A stretch of DNA of 64,000 bases. Origin: an uncultured Gelidibacter sp. (GTDB lineage Bacteria; Bacteroidota; Bacteroidia; Flavobacteriales; Flavobacteriaceae). Shown piece after piece: positions 26,944-34,885 of the stretch (positions within the stretch are counted from its first letter, which is position 1; the number at the start of each line of letters is the position of its first letter). The stretch lies in NCBI RefSeq assembly GCF_947500795.1, contig NZ_CANMTE010000003.1, positions 486,003 through 550,002 on the forward strand. Direction: 5' to 3'. A program made the position numbers and the translations under genes. The notes beneath the pieces are model-generated. The model did no database searches, was not told where the DNA came from, and saw nothing but the letters and a program-made list of their open reading frames with translations.

Positions 26944-27123
26944 ATGTCTCTCACAAATAGTCATATGGAATCAAAACACAATGCTATTATAGAAGACAAT
27001 ATTAATAAGGTCGGTGCCCAAAGATACCGAGATGGCAGCACCACCAAGGCAATAAAAGCTAGCGCCAAAATTTCGGCACTAAATTTCAAGAATGCGTACA
27101 AAGTAGTTTACGCATTGACATAA
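26944..27123 (+). CDS. Possible 59-residue small protein between susE and the amylase
   Basis: An ATG at 26944 opens 59 codons that end TAA at 27121, immediately before a terminator. The product is basic and unrecognised: it begins MSLTNSHMESKHNAIIED, has a middle KVGAQRYRDGSTTKAIKAS and ends KNAYKVVYALT. No signal peptide or membrane segment is seen. It lies in a 310-base gap in the same orientation as susE, and an internal Met (MESKH) could be the start. Codon use is not obviously unlike neighbours. It could be a leader peptide, a small protein or chance. Without conservation data I rate it uncertain. Confidence 0.4.
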   Translation: MSLTNSHMESKHNAIIEDNINKVGAQRYRDGSTTKAIKASAKISALNFKNAYKVVYALT

Positions 27124-27134
27124 CAATTAAATAA

Positions 27135-27166
27135 GGCTATTCGTAACGGAATAGCCCTATTTTTTT
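27135..27166 (+). terminator. Rho-independent terminator directly upstream of the amylase start
   Basis: GGCTATTC (27135-27142) pairs with GAATAGCC (27149-27156) around a 6-base loop, followed by a run of seven T at 27160-27166. It ends the susC-susD-susE transcript. The next start codon is only 14 bases after the T run, so the amylase must use read-through or a promoter inside this gap. Confidence 0.85.
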
Positions 27167-27179
27167 AAAACCTACCCAT

Positions 27180-30041
27180 ATGCAAAAAATTACATTTTAC
27201 TTTTTATTATTTCTGTGTTCTTTCGCATACGCGCAACAGCAAAATGTGACCTATTCTGTGACGCCCTCCTCTTTTGAAGAGAATGAAAATGTTACCATTA
27301 CATTTAATGGCAACAGTATTAATGAAGCCACCTGGGGTGTTACAAATAATACTTTGTATCTATGGGCCTGGTCTTATGACACCGATTTGGGGAATCAACA
27401 AGACGCTCCTACTAATGGCTCTTGGACAGCCTCTAGCGAATCTCATAAGTTAACTTACAACAGTAGTACGGACACGTATAACATTGCCTTTACACCAACC
27501 ACCTTTTTTAATAGAACTCCTATTGGACGTATAGGATTGCTGATTAAAGCCAAAGATGGCACTGGCGATAAAAAATCGCAAGATATGACCCTCAATGTTG
27601 GAGCATTCCAAGTGGAACTTACACAACCCACTGCAGGTTCAACAACAGTCATTAATTCTGGTAGCAATTTAAATATTGCCGCTAAAAATACGGGTGGGAC
27701 TGCCACTTATGTATTAAAAGCTAACGGGACACCAATTGATACGAAAGCGAACATTTCAACCTATGCATTTACACATTCGGGAATAACGCAAAACACCAAC
27801 TACCAATTAGAAGTTACCCAAAGCACCAATACACTTTCTAAAACATTTTCAGTATTGGTAGATCCTGGCACTTCAACCGCTGTAATGCCTACCAATTATC
27901 AAGAAGGCATCACCTATTTGAGTGCGACGGAAGCCGTTTTAGTATTGAATGTACCTGGTAAAGACTTTGTTTATGTAGCCGGAAGTTTTAATAATTGGCA
28001 ACCAAGTGCGGCGTATGCGATGAAAAAAGATCCAACGCGCGATTCCAAATTTTGGATAAAATTATCAGGTTTAACGCCTAAAAAAATTGAAACCTATCAA
28101 TATTGGGTGGTCGATAAAACACCGGCACCAAATTCACCTAAAATGGTGAAGACTGCCGATCCGTTTTCAACATTAGTTTTATCACCTTATGACGATCCTT
28201 ATATTCCTGCAACCACCTACCCTAACCTTCCCGCATATCCTGCCGGTCAAGATCGTGAGGTAACGGTTTTACAAACGGATCAAACAGCGTACAATTGGAA
28301 GGTCAAAAATTTCACAAAACCGAAAAAGGAAGATCTCATAATTTACGAAGTTCTTGTTAGAGATTTCGATTCTGATAGAAACTATCAAGATTTAATCGAT
28401 AAGATTGATTATTTCAAAAATCTCAACATTAATGCGATTCAATTATTACCAGTGATGGAATTTGAAGGCAACGAAAGTTGGGGCTACAACACATCATTCC
28501 ATATGGCTTTAGATAAGTTCTATGGCACTGAAAACAAACTCAAGGAATTCATTGACCTTTGTCATCAAAACGGAATTGCTGTTATTCTTGACGTAGCTTT
28601 AAATCACGCTTTTGGAAGAAATCCGATGGTGAGAATGTGGATGAATGATGCGGACGGTGATGGTTGGGGAAATCCAAGCAGTGAAAACCCGTATTTTAAT
28701 ACAGAAGCACGTCATAGTTATAATGTAGGATCAGATTTTGATCATTCCAATCCGCTAACTCAAGCATATGTAAAGCGTGTGGTAAAACATTGGGTGGAAG
28801 AATTTAATATTGATGGGTTCCGATGGGATTTAACCAAAGGATTTACCCAAAATTGTACTGCTAATGATGAAGGCTGCACCAACGCTTACCAAGCCGATCG
28901 TGTAGCGGTTTTAAAAGAATACGCCGATTATTCATGGTCTCTTGATCCTAACCATTATGTAATTTTTGAACATTTAGGTTCTGAAAATGAAGAAAAGGAA
29001 TGGGCCAACTATAAGTACAACGAAGGTAAAGGTGTGATGATGTGGGGCAATATGACCAACGCCTATAATCAATTGACTATGGGTCACAACTCTGACAATA
29101 ACATCAGCGGCATCGGACATAAATCAAGACCACAATTTCAAGGTGCGCGTGTTGTCGGTTATGCTGAAAGTCATGATGAGGAACGTTTGATGTACAAAAA
29201 CCTTATGTATGGCAATAGCACCAACAGTTCCCATGATGTTAAAAACTTGAATGTTGCCTTGTCTAGAATGTCTGCTTTAGGCGCTGTAACCTTAACCGTT
29301 CCAGGTCCAAAAATGATCTGGCATTTTGGAGAATTAGGGATGGAGAATTCGATATTCACCTGTAATAATGGTTCAGTAAATGTACCAGGTGGGGCTGATG
29401 GCGATTGTAAATTGGACACCAAACCACAACCCCAATGGACACAAAACTGGTTGGGCAATACCACTAGAAACAAGATTTATAATGATTGGGCTCAACTCAT
29501 CAAGTTAAAAACAACCGAAGCGGTTTTTGAAGGCGATTATAAAATCAACACCAATACGCTTACGCCTTCCATTGAAATTTTCAATAATGCGTTACCAAAC
29601 AGCAGTCTGAAAAATGTGGTAGTCTTAGCGAATTTTGATGTGACCTCTAAAACTGTTAACACTACAATTCCTGCTGGAGAAACTTGGTATGATTTGATGG
29701 ATAATACAGGAAACACAAGTTACAATCAATCAACAATAACAATTGCTGCTGGTCAGTTTAGGATTTTTGGAAACAAACGTGCTACGTTAAGCACTGATGG
29801 TTTTGAAAGCACTTCAAGTTTCATCCTTTATCCAAATCCTACAAATAGCAATTTCAAAGTAAATAGAGATTTTAGTGTACTTGATATTTATGACCTTACG
29901 GGAAAACGTATCAAATCCTTTAGAGGAACTTACACGCAAACGGACAGTTTTGATATTTCTGATTTGGTTCAGAGTATGTATGTTATTAAAATACAAACTC
30001 AAAACGGGGAAGTGTCGACCTCAAAATTGATTAAGATGTAG
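27180..30041 (+). CDS. Secreted GH13 amylase with CBM48-like domain and T9SS sorting domain
   Basis: A 953-residue enzyme. It has a signal peptide (1-18, FAYAQ) and an N-terminal beta-sandwich (about 20-235). A CBM48/E-set domain (about 245-330; DFVYVAGSFNNWQPSAAYAM) precedes the GH13 barrel (about 375-800). Its motifs are IAVILDVALNHAFG (region I), IDGFRWDLTKGF (II, nucleophile), YVIFEHLGSENEEKEW (III, acid/base) and YAESHDEER (IV). A C-terminal beta domain and a type A T9SS sorting domain follow (about 880-953; FILYPNPTNSNFKV ending SKLIKM). It should be exported and anchored or released by type IX secretion as the extracellular endo-acting starch enzyme, playing the role of SusG. Branched-glucan specificity is possible given the CBM48. 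It is the last gene of the plus arm. Confidence 0.93.
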   Translation: MQKITFYFLLFLCSFAYAQQQNVTYSVTPSSFEENENVTITFNGNSINEATWGVTNNTLYLWAWSYDTDLGNQQDAPTNGSWTASSESHKLTYNSSTDTYNIAFTPTTFFNRTPIGRIGLLIKAKDGTGDKKSQDMTLNVGAFQVELTQPTAGSTTVINSGSNLNIAAKNTGGTATYVLKANGTPIDTKANISTYAFTHSGITQNTNYQLEVTQSTNTLSKTFSVLVDPGTSTAVMPTNYQEGITYLSATEAVLVLNVPGKDFVYVAGSFNNWQPSAAYAMKKDPTRDSKFWIKLSGLTPKKIETYQYWVVDKTPAPNSPKMVKTADPFSTLVLSPYDDPYIPATTYPNLPAYPAGQDREVTVLQTDQTAYNWKVKNFTKPKKEDLIIYEVLVRDFDSDRNYQDLIDKIDYFKNLNINAIQLLPVMEFEGNESWGYNTSFHMALDKFYGTENKLKEFIDLCHQNGIAVILDVALNHAFGRNPMVRMWMNDADGDGWGNPSSENPYFNTEARHSYNVGSDFDHSNPLTQAYVKRVVKHWVEEFNIDGFRWDLTKGFTQNCTANDEGCTNAYQADRVAVLKEYADYSWSLDPNHYVIFEHLGSENEEKEWANYKYNEGKGVMMWGNMTNAYNQLTMGHNSDNNISGIGHKSRPQFQGARVVGYAESHDEERLMYKNLMYGNSTNSSHDVKNLNVALSRMSALGAVTLTVPGPKMIWHFGELGMENSIFTCNNGSVNVPGGADGDCKLDTKPQPQWTQNWLGNTTRNKIYNDWAQLIKLKTTEAVFEGDYKINTNTLTPSIEIFNNALPNSSLKNVVVLANFDVTSKTVNTTIPAGETWYDLMDNTGNTSYNQSTITIAAGQFRIFGNKRATLSTDGFESTSSFILYPNPTNSNFKVNRDFSVLDIYDLTGKRIKSFRGTYTQTDSFDISDLVQSMYVIKIQTQNGEVSTSKLIKM

Positions 30042-30066
30042 GTTTTAAAAAACCGTTATAATTAAG

Positions 30067-30096
30067 AAAGCCTCTCTGTAATGGAGAGGCTTTTTT
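30067..30096 (+). terminator. Rho-independent terminator after the amylase gene
   Basis: AAGCCTCTC pairs with GAGAGGCTT across a short loop (TGTAATG), ending in TTTTTT at 30091-30096, about 26 bases after the amylase stop. It closes the plus arm of the starch locus. Confidence 0.85.
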
Positions 30097-30150
30097 GATG
30101 CAAGCATGTGATATATCCAAATTCACTTTGGAGCTTTTCTTAATCACGAC

Positions 30151-30257
30151 TGTCATATTGAGCGCAGTCGAAATATTGTAAAATCCCAATTACCAAGGTT
30201 TTCGACTGCGCTCAAACTGACATACGAACTCAAACTGACTTACGCACTTAAACTCAC
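30151..30257. repeat. Extragenic inverted repeat with short tandem copies
   Basis: TGTCATATTGAGCGCAGTCG at 30151 onward is inverted at 30199-30222 (TTTTCGACTGCGCTC, then AAACTGACA). From 30211 an 18-base unit CTCAAACTGACATACGAA repeats about 2.6 times with a few changes, to 30257. The GAGCGCAGTCGA palindrome family is widespread between genes in Flavobacteriaceae. No ORF is present. Confidence 0.65.
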
Positions 30258-30264
30258 AATGGGG

Positions 30265-30615
30265 TTAAAGATTTTCTAAAACCTCCTTAAGCACAATCGC
30301 CTGATTATGCTCTGTATCTTTTGCGCCATAAAGCAAGGTCAGTGTCTTAGTTTTTGCGTTGTTCTTTAGCGTAGTTAAAATCTCAGATTTATCCGCCAAC
30401 TCGATTTTGTATTTATTAGAGAACGTTTCAAATTTTTCAGGATCATGGTCATACCATTTTCTGAGTTGTGTTGATGGTGCAATCTCTTTCAGCCAATCAT
30501 CCAATTGCGCCGCTTCTTTGGGAATCCCTCGAGGCCATATTCTATCCACCAAAACCCGATACCCATCAGCTTCGGCAGGCTTATCATAAATACGTTTGAT
30601 TCTAATGCTTTTCAT
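30265..30615 (-). CDS. DUF488 family protein (YeaO-like)
   Basis: A 116-residue DUF488 protein of unknown activity. The family signature is IKRIYDKPAEADGYRVLVDR followed by IWPRGIPKEAAQLDDWLKEI. The APSTQLRKWYDHDPEKFETF segment and the C-terminal TLLYGAKDTEHNQAIVLKE are also typical. It is soluble with no signal. It lies 5 bases after the flavin-reductase-like gene in the same orientation, so the two are probably co-transcribed. DUF488 members occur near heme or nitrogen-oxide related genes in some genomes, but no function can be assigned. Confidence 0.9.
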   Translation of the reverse strand: MKSIRIKRIYDKPAEADGYRVLVDRIWPRGIPKEAAQLDDWLKEIAPSTQLRKWYDHDPEKFETFSNKYKIELADKSEILTTLKNNAKTKTLTLLYGAKDTEHNQAIVLKEVLENL

Positions 30616-30620
30616 GACGC

Positions 30621-31292
30621 TTAGAATTCCTCCATTACTAACTGTTCTTTTTTTACATTTAAATGTGACAGCTGTTCTTCTACTGCTTCCATCATTGGTG
30701 GTGGCCCGCAGATGTAAAATTGCTTGTCAAAAGAAAGTTGGCACTCTTTCAAAAACTGCTCGGTTATCCGTCCATGAGCAATCCCTTCAACTGTTTCTTC
30801 TGACAGGATATTGATAAAATTAGTACCCAACATCTGCTGAAATTCATCCTTGAGAATGATGTCTTTCATAGAATGATTAGCAAAAATAAGTTTGTTGTTT
30901 CCTAACTTGTCCTTTGCTTTTAAATCTCTTAAAATCGAAATGAATGGCGTTACACCCGCTCCACCAGCTATAAAGGTGCCTTCGCCTGTATAAGAAATAG
31001 CACCAAACACATCATTAAGGATCACCTGATCTCCCGCTTTTAACGAACGTAACTTATTGGTAACACCTTTATGCGATGGATACGTTTTAATCATAAACTC
31101 CAAATGCTCCTGGTTAGGAAGTCCCGTGAAAGTAAAGGGTCGGCCTTCATTTTCCCATCCAGACTCATCTAAAAACATTTCCGTAGCCTGTCCTGGATTA
31201 AAGGTCATGCTTTCCGGCTTTTCTGTTACAATATGCAACACATTATGAGTACTAAATTCTATCGATTTAATATGTACAACTTGATTTTTCAT
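30621..31292 (-). CDS. FAD/NAD(P)-binding oxidoreductase (ferredoxin reductase-like)
   Basis: A 223-residue reductase of the FNR superfamily. The FAD-binding barrel (about 1-95) has the conserved RPFTFTGLPN. The NAD(P) domain (about 100-223) has GTFIAGGAGVTPFISIL and the C-terminal FYICGPPPMMEAVEEQL. There is no 2Fe-2S domain or globin, so it must pass electrons to a separate partner. It is likely in one transcript with DUF488 downstream and perhaps the cupin gene 72 bases upstream. The physiological acceptor is unknown. Confidence 0.88.
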   Translation of the reverse strand: MKNQVVHIKSIEFSTHNVLHIVTEKPESMTFNPGQATEMFLDESGWENEGRPFTFTGLPNQEHLEFMIKTYPSHKGVTNKLRSLKAGDQVILNDVFGAISYTGEGTFIAGGAGVTPFISILRDLKAKDKLGNNKLIFANHSMKDIILKDEFQQMLGTNFINILSEETVEGIAHGRITEQFLKECQLSFDKQFYICGPPPMMEAVEEQLSHLNVKKEQLVMEEF

Positions 31293-31364
31293 GGCAGTTT
31301 ATTTTTCTGCTTTAGTAAAACTCTCAAAGCATCCCATGAATCAGATCGCATATATAAAATCAAT

Positions 31365-31709
31365 TTACGATTGATCCGCAACATCTTTAACCCGTTGCGC
31401 AGAGTCTGCTTTATTTAAACTCAACCTAACAATACTATCTTCTAATGCTGTTAAATCGTGTGGCACATTCCCTTCCAAGGCTACTAAATCGCCTTTACTT
31501 AGGGTATAGTTCAATTCATTAACACCAAAATTTATTTGACCTTCAAAAACTTCAACCACTATCGAAAAAGGTGTCTTATGTTTTTTCATCACCTGGTCTT
31601 TTTTAAAGGCAATCCGAATTTCCTTTCCACTTTCGGTTTCCATCAACACTTGGATGGATGGTTTTGTTTCGTGGTATTCTATATGTTGTGTTAATGAGGC
31701 TGTTTTCAT
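31365..31709 (-). CDS. Small cupin-domain protein
   Basis: A 114-residue single-domain cupin. The beta-barrel motifs are recognisable as HKTPFSIVVEVFEGQINFGV and KGDLVALEGNVPHDLTALED. Metal-ligand His residues of the classical motif are only partly kept: the first motif has one His (HKTP) and no HxH. So metal binding and catalysis are doubtful. It lies upstream of the FNR-like gene in the same orientation (72-base gap) and 53 bases from the acnA stop. Function is unknown; a sensor or small-ligand binder is possible. Confidence 0.78.
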   Translation of the reverse strand: MKTASLTQHIEYHETKPSIQVLMETESGKEIRIAFKKDQVMKKHKTPFSIVVEVFEGQINFGVNELNYTLSKGDLVALEGNVPHDLTALEDSIVRLSLNKADSAQRVKDVADQS

Positions 31710-31763
31710 AATTATTCTTGTCTATGATGTTTATTTTAGGATTATTTAATATTATACTATTTA

Positions 31764-34544
31764 TTATGCGTTGTCCAAAAATTGACGCAACACGTATTGT
31801 AAAATTCCGCCATTGCGATAATATTCAATGTCTATCAACGAATCCAATCGGGCGATGGCTTTAAATTTTATTACTTCTCCTCTATCATTCTCTGCAATCA
31901 CCTCCACCGATTTGTGTGGCGTTAATCCCTCTGCAATCCCAGAAATAGTAAAAGTTTCTGTGCCTGTCAAACCTAGTTTTTCGGCGGTATCTCCTGCTTC
32001 ATATTGAAGTGGTAAGACGCCAAGACCTACTAAATTACTTCTATGGATACGCTCATAACTTTCAGCGATTACCGCTTTCACGCCTAATAAAAAGGTGCCT
32101 TTTGCTGCCCAATCTCTTGACGACCCACTTCCATATTCCTTACCTGTAAGCACCACTAATGGGGTGTTGTCTTTTTGATACTTCATTGCCGCATCATACA
32201 CGCTCATTTCCTCCCCCGTTGGCAAATAGGACGTATACCCACCTTCCTGTTTGGCAAGCTTATTCTTGATGCGGACGTTGGCAAACGTGCCACGTACCAT
32301 CACTTCATCATTACCACGGCGACTTCCATAAGAATTGAACCCTTCTTTTTGCACGCCTTTTTCAATTAAATATTTCCCTGCGGCAGAATGTTCGTCAAAC
32401 GCACCTGCCGGAGAAATATGATCGGTTGTAATACTGTCTCCCAATACTAACAGTGCTCTTGCATTGGTGATATTTTGAAGAGGAGGTGCTGTTTCTGAAA
32501 TATTTTTAAAGAAAGGTATTTCCTGAATATAGGTAGATTCTTGGTCCCAATCATATAATTTGCCTTTCGGGACTTCTAAGTTTCTCCAGATTTCATTTCC
32601 TTCAAAAATTTCAGAATAATTTTTATGGAAATCTTTTGGGGTCAAGACTTCTTTAAGCACCGCATTAATTTCATCATCTGTTGGCCAAATGTCTTTTAAA
32701 TAAACGGGAAGTTGATTTTTATCATAACTGATAGGATCTGTGGTCAGGTTGATATCCACACGGCCGGCAATTGCAAAAGCAACCACTAACATTGGCGACA
32801 TGAGGTAATTCATCTTAACCTGAGAATGCACTCGAGCTTCAAAGTTTCGGTTACCGGAAAGAACGGAACAGACCACAAGTTCATTCTCATCCACAGCTTT
32901 GGCAATTGCCGGTGGCAAAGGTCCGGAGTTCCCAATACAAGAGGTACAACCGTAGCCCACCAAGTGAAATTGTAAAGCTTCCAAATCCTTTAATAAATTC
33001 GCTTTTTTCAAATAATCTGTCACCACTTTAGATCCGGGAGCCAAGGAAGTTTTTACCCATGGTTTCACATCAACACCCTTTTCACGTGCCTTTTTAGCCA
33101 CCAATCCAGCACCTATCATCACAAATGGATTTGAAGTATTGGTACACGACGTAATGGCGGCAATGACGATTGAACCATCTGACAACGAATATTTCTGTTC
33201 TCCTTTATCGATCCAAACCGTTTTAAGTCCGTTTTTCTCTTTAGTTTCAATGGTTGTGTCGTCGGGCATCTCTTGTGGAGGAGAGGTTGGTTGATTACCA
33301 CCTTCATTTTTCCAACGGAAAACCGATTCCCGATCTTCATGCTCAATATATTCGCGCTCAAACGACGAACTAAGCAAATCAATAAACTTCGGTTTAAAAT
33401 TCTTTAAAAGTATCTTATCTTGAGGTCGTTTAGGCCCCGCAACCGTTGGCTCAATGGTGGAGACATCTAACTCTACAACTTCAGTATAGTTGATTTGATC
33501 TTCATTTTCCCGCCATAACATATTCGCTTTACAATATTTTTCCACCAGGTTAATTTGTTCCTCAGAGCGGTTACTTTCCCGCATATAGGTAAGCGTTTTA
33601 TCATCAATTGGGAAATAGGTAATGGTACATCCAAACTCAGGCGACATATTACCAATGGTAGCTCTATCCGGCACCGATAAATGGTCCAATCCAGGCCCGA
33701 AAACCTCAACAAATTTACCCACGACACCTTGCTTTCTTAGGATATTCGCGATGGTCAGCACCAAGTCCGTAGCCGTGGATCCTAACGGTAATTTACCCGT
33801 GAGTCTTAGTCCAATTACTTCAGGCATTATAAAATAAAGTGGTTGTCCTAAAATGGCTGCTTCCGCCTCTATGCCTCCAACGCCCCAAGCAACAACGCCA
33901 ATCCCGTTGACCATTGGTGTATGACTGTCCGTACCCACTACCGTATCCGGAAATAATTGTCCGTCGCGCTCAATAACCCCTTTTGAGAAATATTCTAAAT
34001 TTATTTGATGACAGATGCCCATTCCTGGAGGAACCACACTAAAATTATCAAACGATTGTTGTGCCCATTTTAAAAACTGGTAGCGTTCCTTATTTCGTTT
34101 ATATTCCTCTTCCATATTACGTTGATAGGAATACTCCGTTCCAAAATAATCGACCTGAACCGAATGGTCAATCACCAAATCTACAGGCACCAGCGGATTA
34201 ATACGATCAGGATTTTTGCCTTTTCGAGCCACTTCAGCACGGAGCGCTGCAATATCTACAACGGCAGGAACCCCCGTAAAATCCTGCATCAATACACGTG
34301 CAGGTTTAAAGGGAATATCCTTATCAGTTCCTTTAGGTTTCCAATGCAACAAGGTTTCTACATTTTCTTTGGTGACTGAAAATCCATCAAAATTACGCAC
34401 CGCATTTTCTAAAAGTATTCGAATGGAAAATGGTAATTTATGGATGTCGTAACCTTGATTGGAAAGCGCTTCAAGACTATAATAATCGTACGTTTGTCCG
34501 TTAACAGATAATTGTTTTTTTGATTTAAAAATATCTTTTTCCAT
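31764..34544 (-). CDS. acnA: Aconitate hydratase AcnA
   Basis: A 926-residue AcnA/IRP1-type aconitase that interconverts citrate and isocitrate in the TCA cycle. The three 4Fe-4S cysteines are in AAITSCTNTSNP and LVGYGCTSCIGNSGPLPP. Substrate motifs VGTDSHTPMVNGIGVVAWGV and YGSRRGNDEVMVRGTFANVR are intact, and the swivelling domain has GKEYGSGSSRDWAAKG. The open frame extends 19 codons further upstream; I chose the Met at 34544 (MEKDIFKSKKQ) because it fits the usual N-terminus. It is cytosolic. The gene stands alone, with its own leader of 341 bases. Confidence 0.97.
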   Translation of the reverse strand: MEKDIFKSKKQLSVNGQTYDYYSLEALSNQGYDIHKLPFSIRILLENAVRNFDGFSVTKENVETLLHWKPKGTDKDIPFKPARVLMQDFTGVPAVVDIAALRAEVARKGKNPDRINPLVPVDLVIDHSVQVDYFGTEYSYQRNMEEEYKRNKERYQFLKWAQQSFDNFSVVPPGMGICHQINLEYFSKGVIERDGQLFPDTVVGTDSHTPMVNGIGVVAWGVGGIEAEAAILGQPLYFIMPEVIGLRLTGKLPLGSTATDLVLTIANILRKQGVVGKFVEVFGPGLDHLSVPDRATIGNMSPEFGCTITYFPIDDKTLTYMRESNRSEEQINLVEKYCKANMLWRENEDQINYTEVVELDVSTIEPTVAGPKRPQDKILLKNFKPKFIDLLSSSFEREYIEHEDRESVFRWKNEGGNQPTSPPQEMPDDTTIETKEKNGLKTVWIDKGEQKYSLSDGSIVIAAITSCTNTSNPFVMIGAGLVAKKAREKGVDVKPWVKTSLAPGSKVVTDYLKKANLLKDLEALQFHLVGYGCTSCIGNSGPLPPAIAKAVDENELVVCSVLSGNRNFEARVHSQVKMNYLMSPMLVVAFAIAGRVDINLTTDPISYDKNQLPVYLKDIWPTDDEINAVLKEVLTPKDFHKNYSEIFEGNEIWRNLEVPKGKLYDWDQESTYIQEIPFFKNISETAPPLQNITNARALLVLGDSITTDHISPAGAFDEHSAAGKYLIEKGVQKEGFNSYGSRRGNDEVMVRGTFANVRIKNKLAKQEGGYTSYLPTGEEMSVYDAAMKYQKDNTPLVVLTGKEYGSGSSRDWAAKGTFLLGVKAVIAESYERIHRSNLVGLGVLPLQYEAGDTAEKLGLTGTETFTISGIAEGLTPHKSVEVIAENDRGEVIKFKAIARLDSLIDIEYYRNGGILQYVLRQFLDNA

Positions 34545-34885
34545 AGGATTGAAATTTGAAATAGTGAACTGACTAGGTTTAATGAATGGAGCAGAAATCA
34601 ATTCAAAACAATTTGCAATAAAACATACGTGGGCATCCCCTTCGTTACATATAAACGTAGAGGAAAATCACATTAAGAATATGTGTATCGTAATGAATTA
34701 CCTAAAGTTAGGCATTTTAAGTCGCATAAAAAACCTAACCAAATAAAAATGAGACACATGACCCAAAAAAAAAGGAGTCAAGCATCTCATGTATAGAATT
34801 ATGAAATAGAAAAAATAAATTACAAACCTTGGCCTTACTATAATTGAAGCCATAGTTCAGATAAAAATAAGCTCACAGAAACTAA
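34545..34885. promoter_or_regulatory. acnA leader region with a small palindrome
   Basis: This 341-base gene-free stretch lies between the nhaA stop and the acnA start. It contains the nhaA terminator (34742-34790) and a perfect palindrome CCTAA-AG-TTAGG at 34701-34712, with a second CCTAAC 20 bases away. A TACGTTTA (minus strand, about 34666-34673) is one base off the Bacteroidota TAnnTTTG promoter box. The palindrome is a possible operator of a TCA-cycle regulator; nothing stronger can be said. Confidence 0.3.
34742..34790 (-). terminator. Probable terminator of nhaA
   Basis: On the minus strand ATGAGA and TTGAC (from 34790 down) pair with GTCA and TCTCAT (34749-34764) around a loop that contains a long U run. 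The stem is followed by TTTTATTT (34748-34741). The stem has an internal mismatch bubble, so strength is moderate. It lies about 95 bases after the nhaA stop. Confidence 0.55.

Noticed and set aside
26930..26992. Alternative 20-codon ORF starting at 26930
   Set aside because: Ends after 20 codons and overlaps the 59-codon frame out of phase; no support for either protein feature.
30151..30257. Possible CRISPR array or terminator
   Set aside because: Repeats are contiguous and degenerate with no spacers, and no T run follows the stem.
31293..31764. Nitric-oxide or hemerythrin respiratory cluster around the cupin and FNR-like genes
   Set aside because: No globin, hemerythrin, Rrf2 or heme gene is present; only the reductase and DUF488 are seen, which is too little for a pathway claim.
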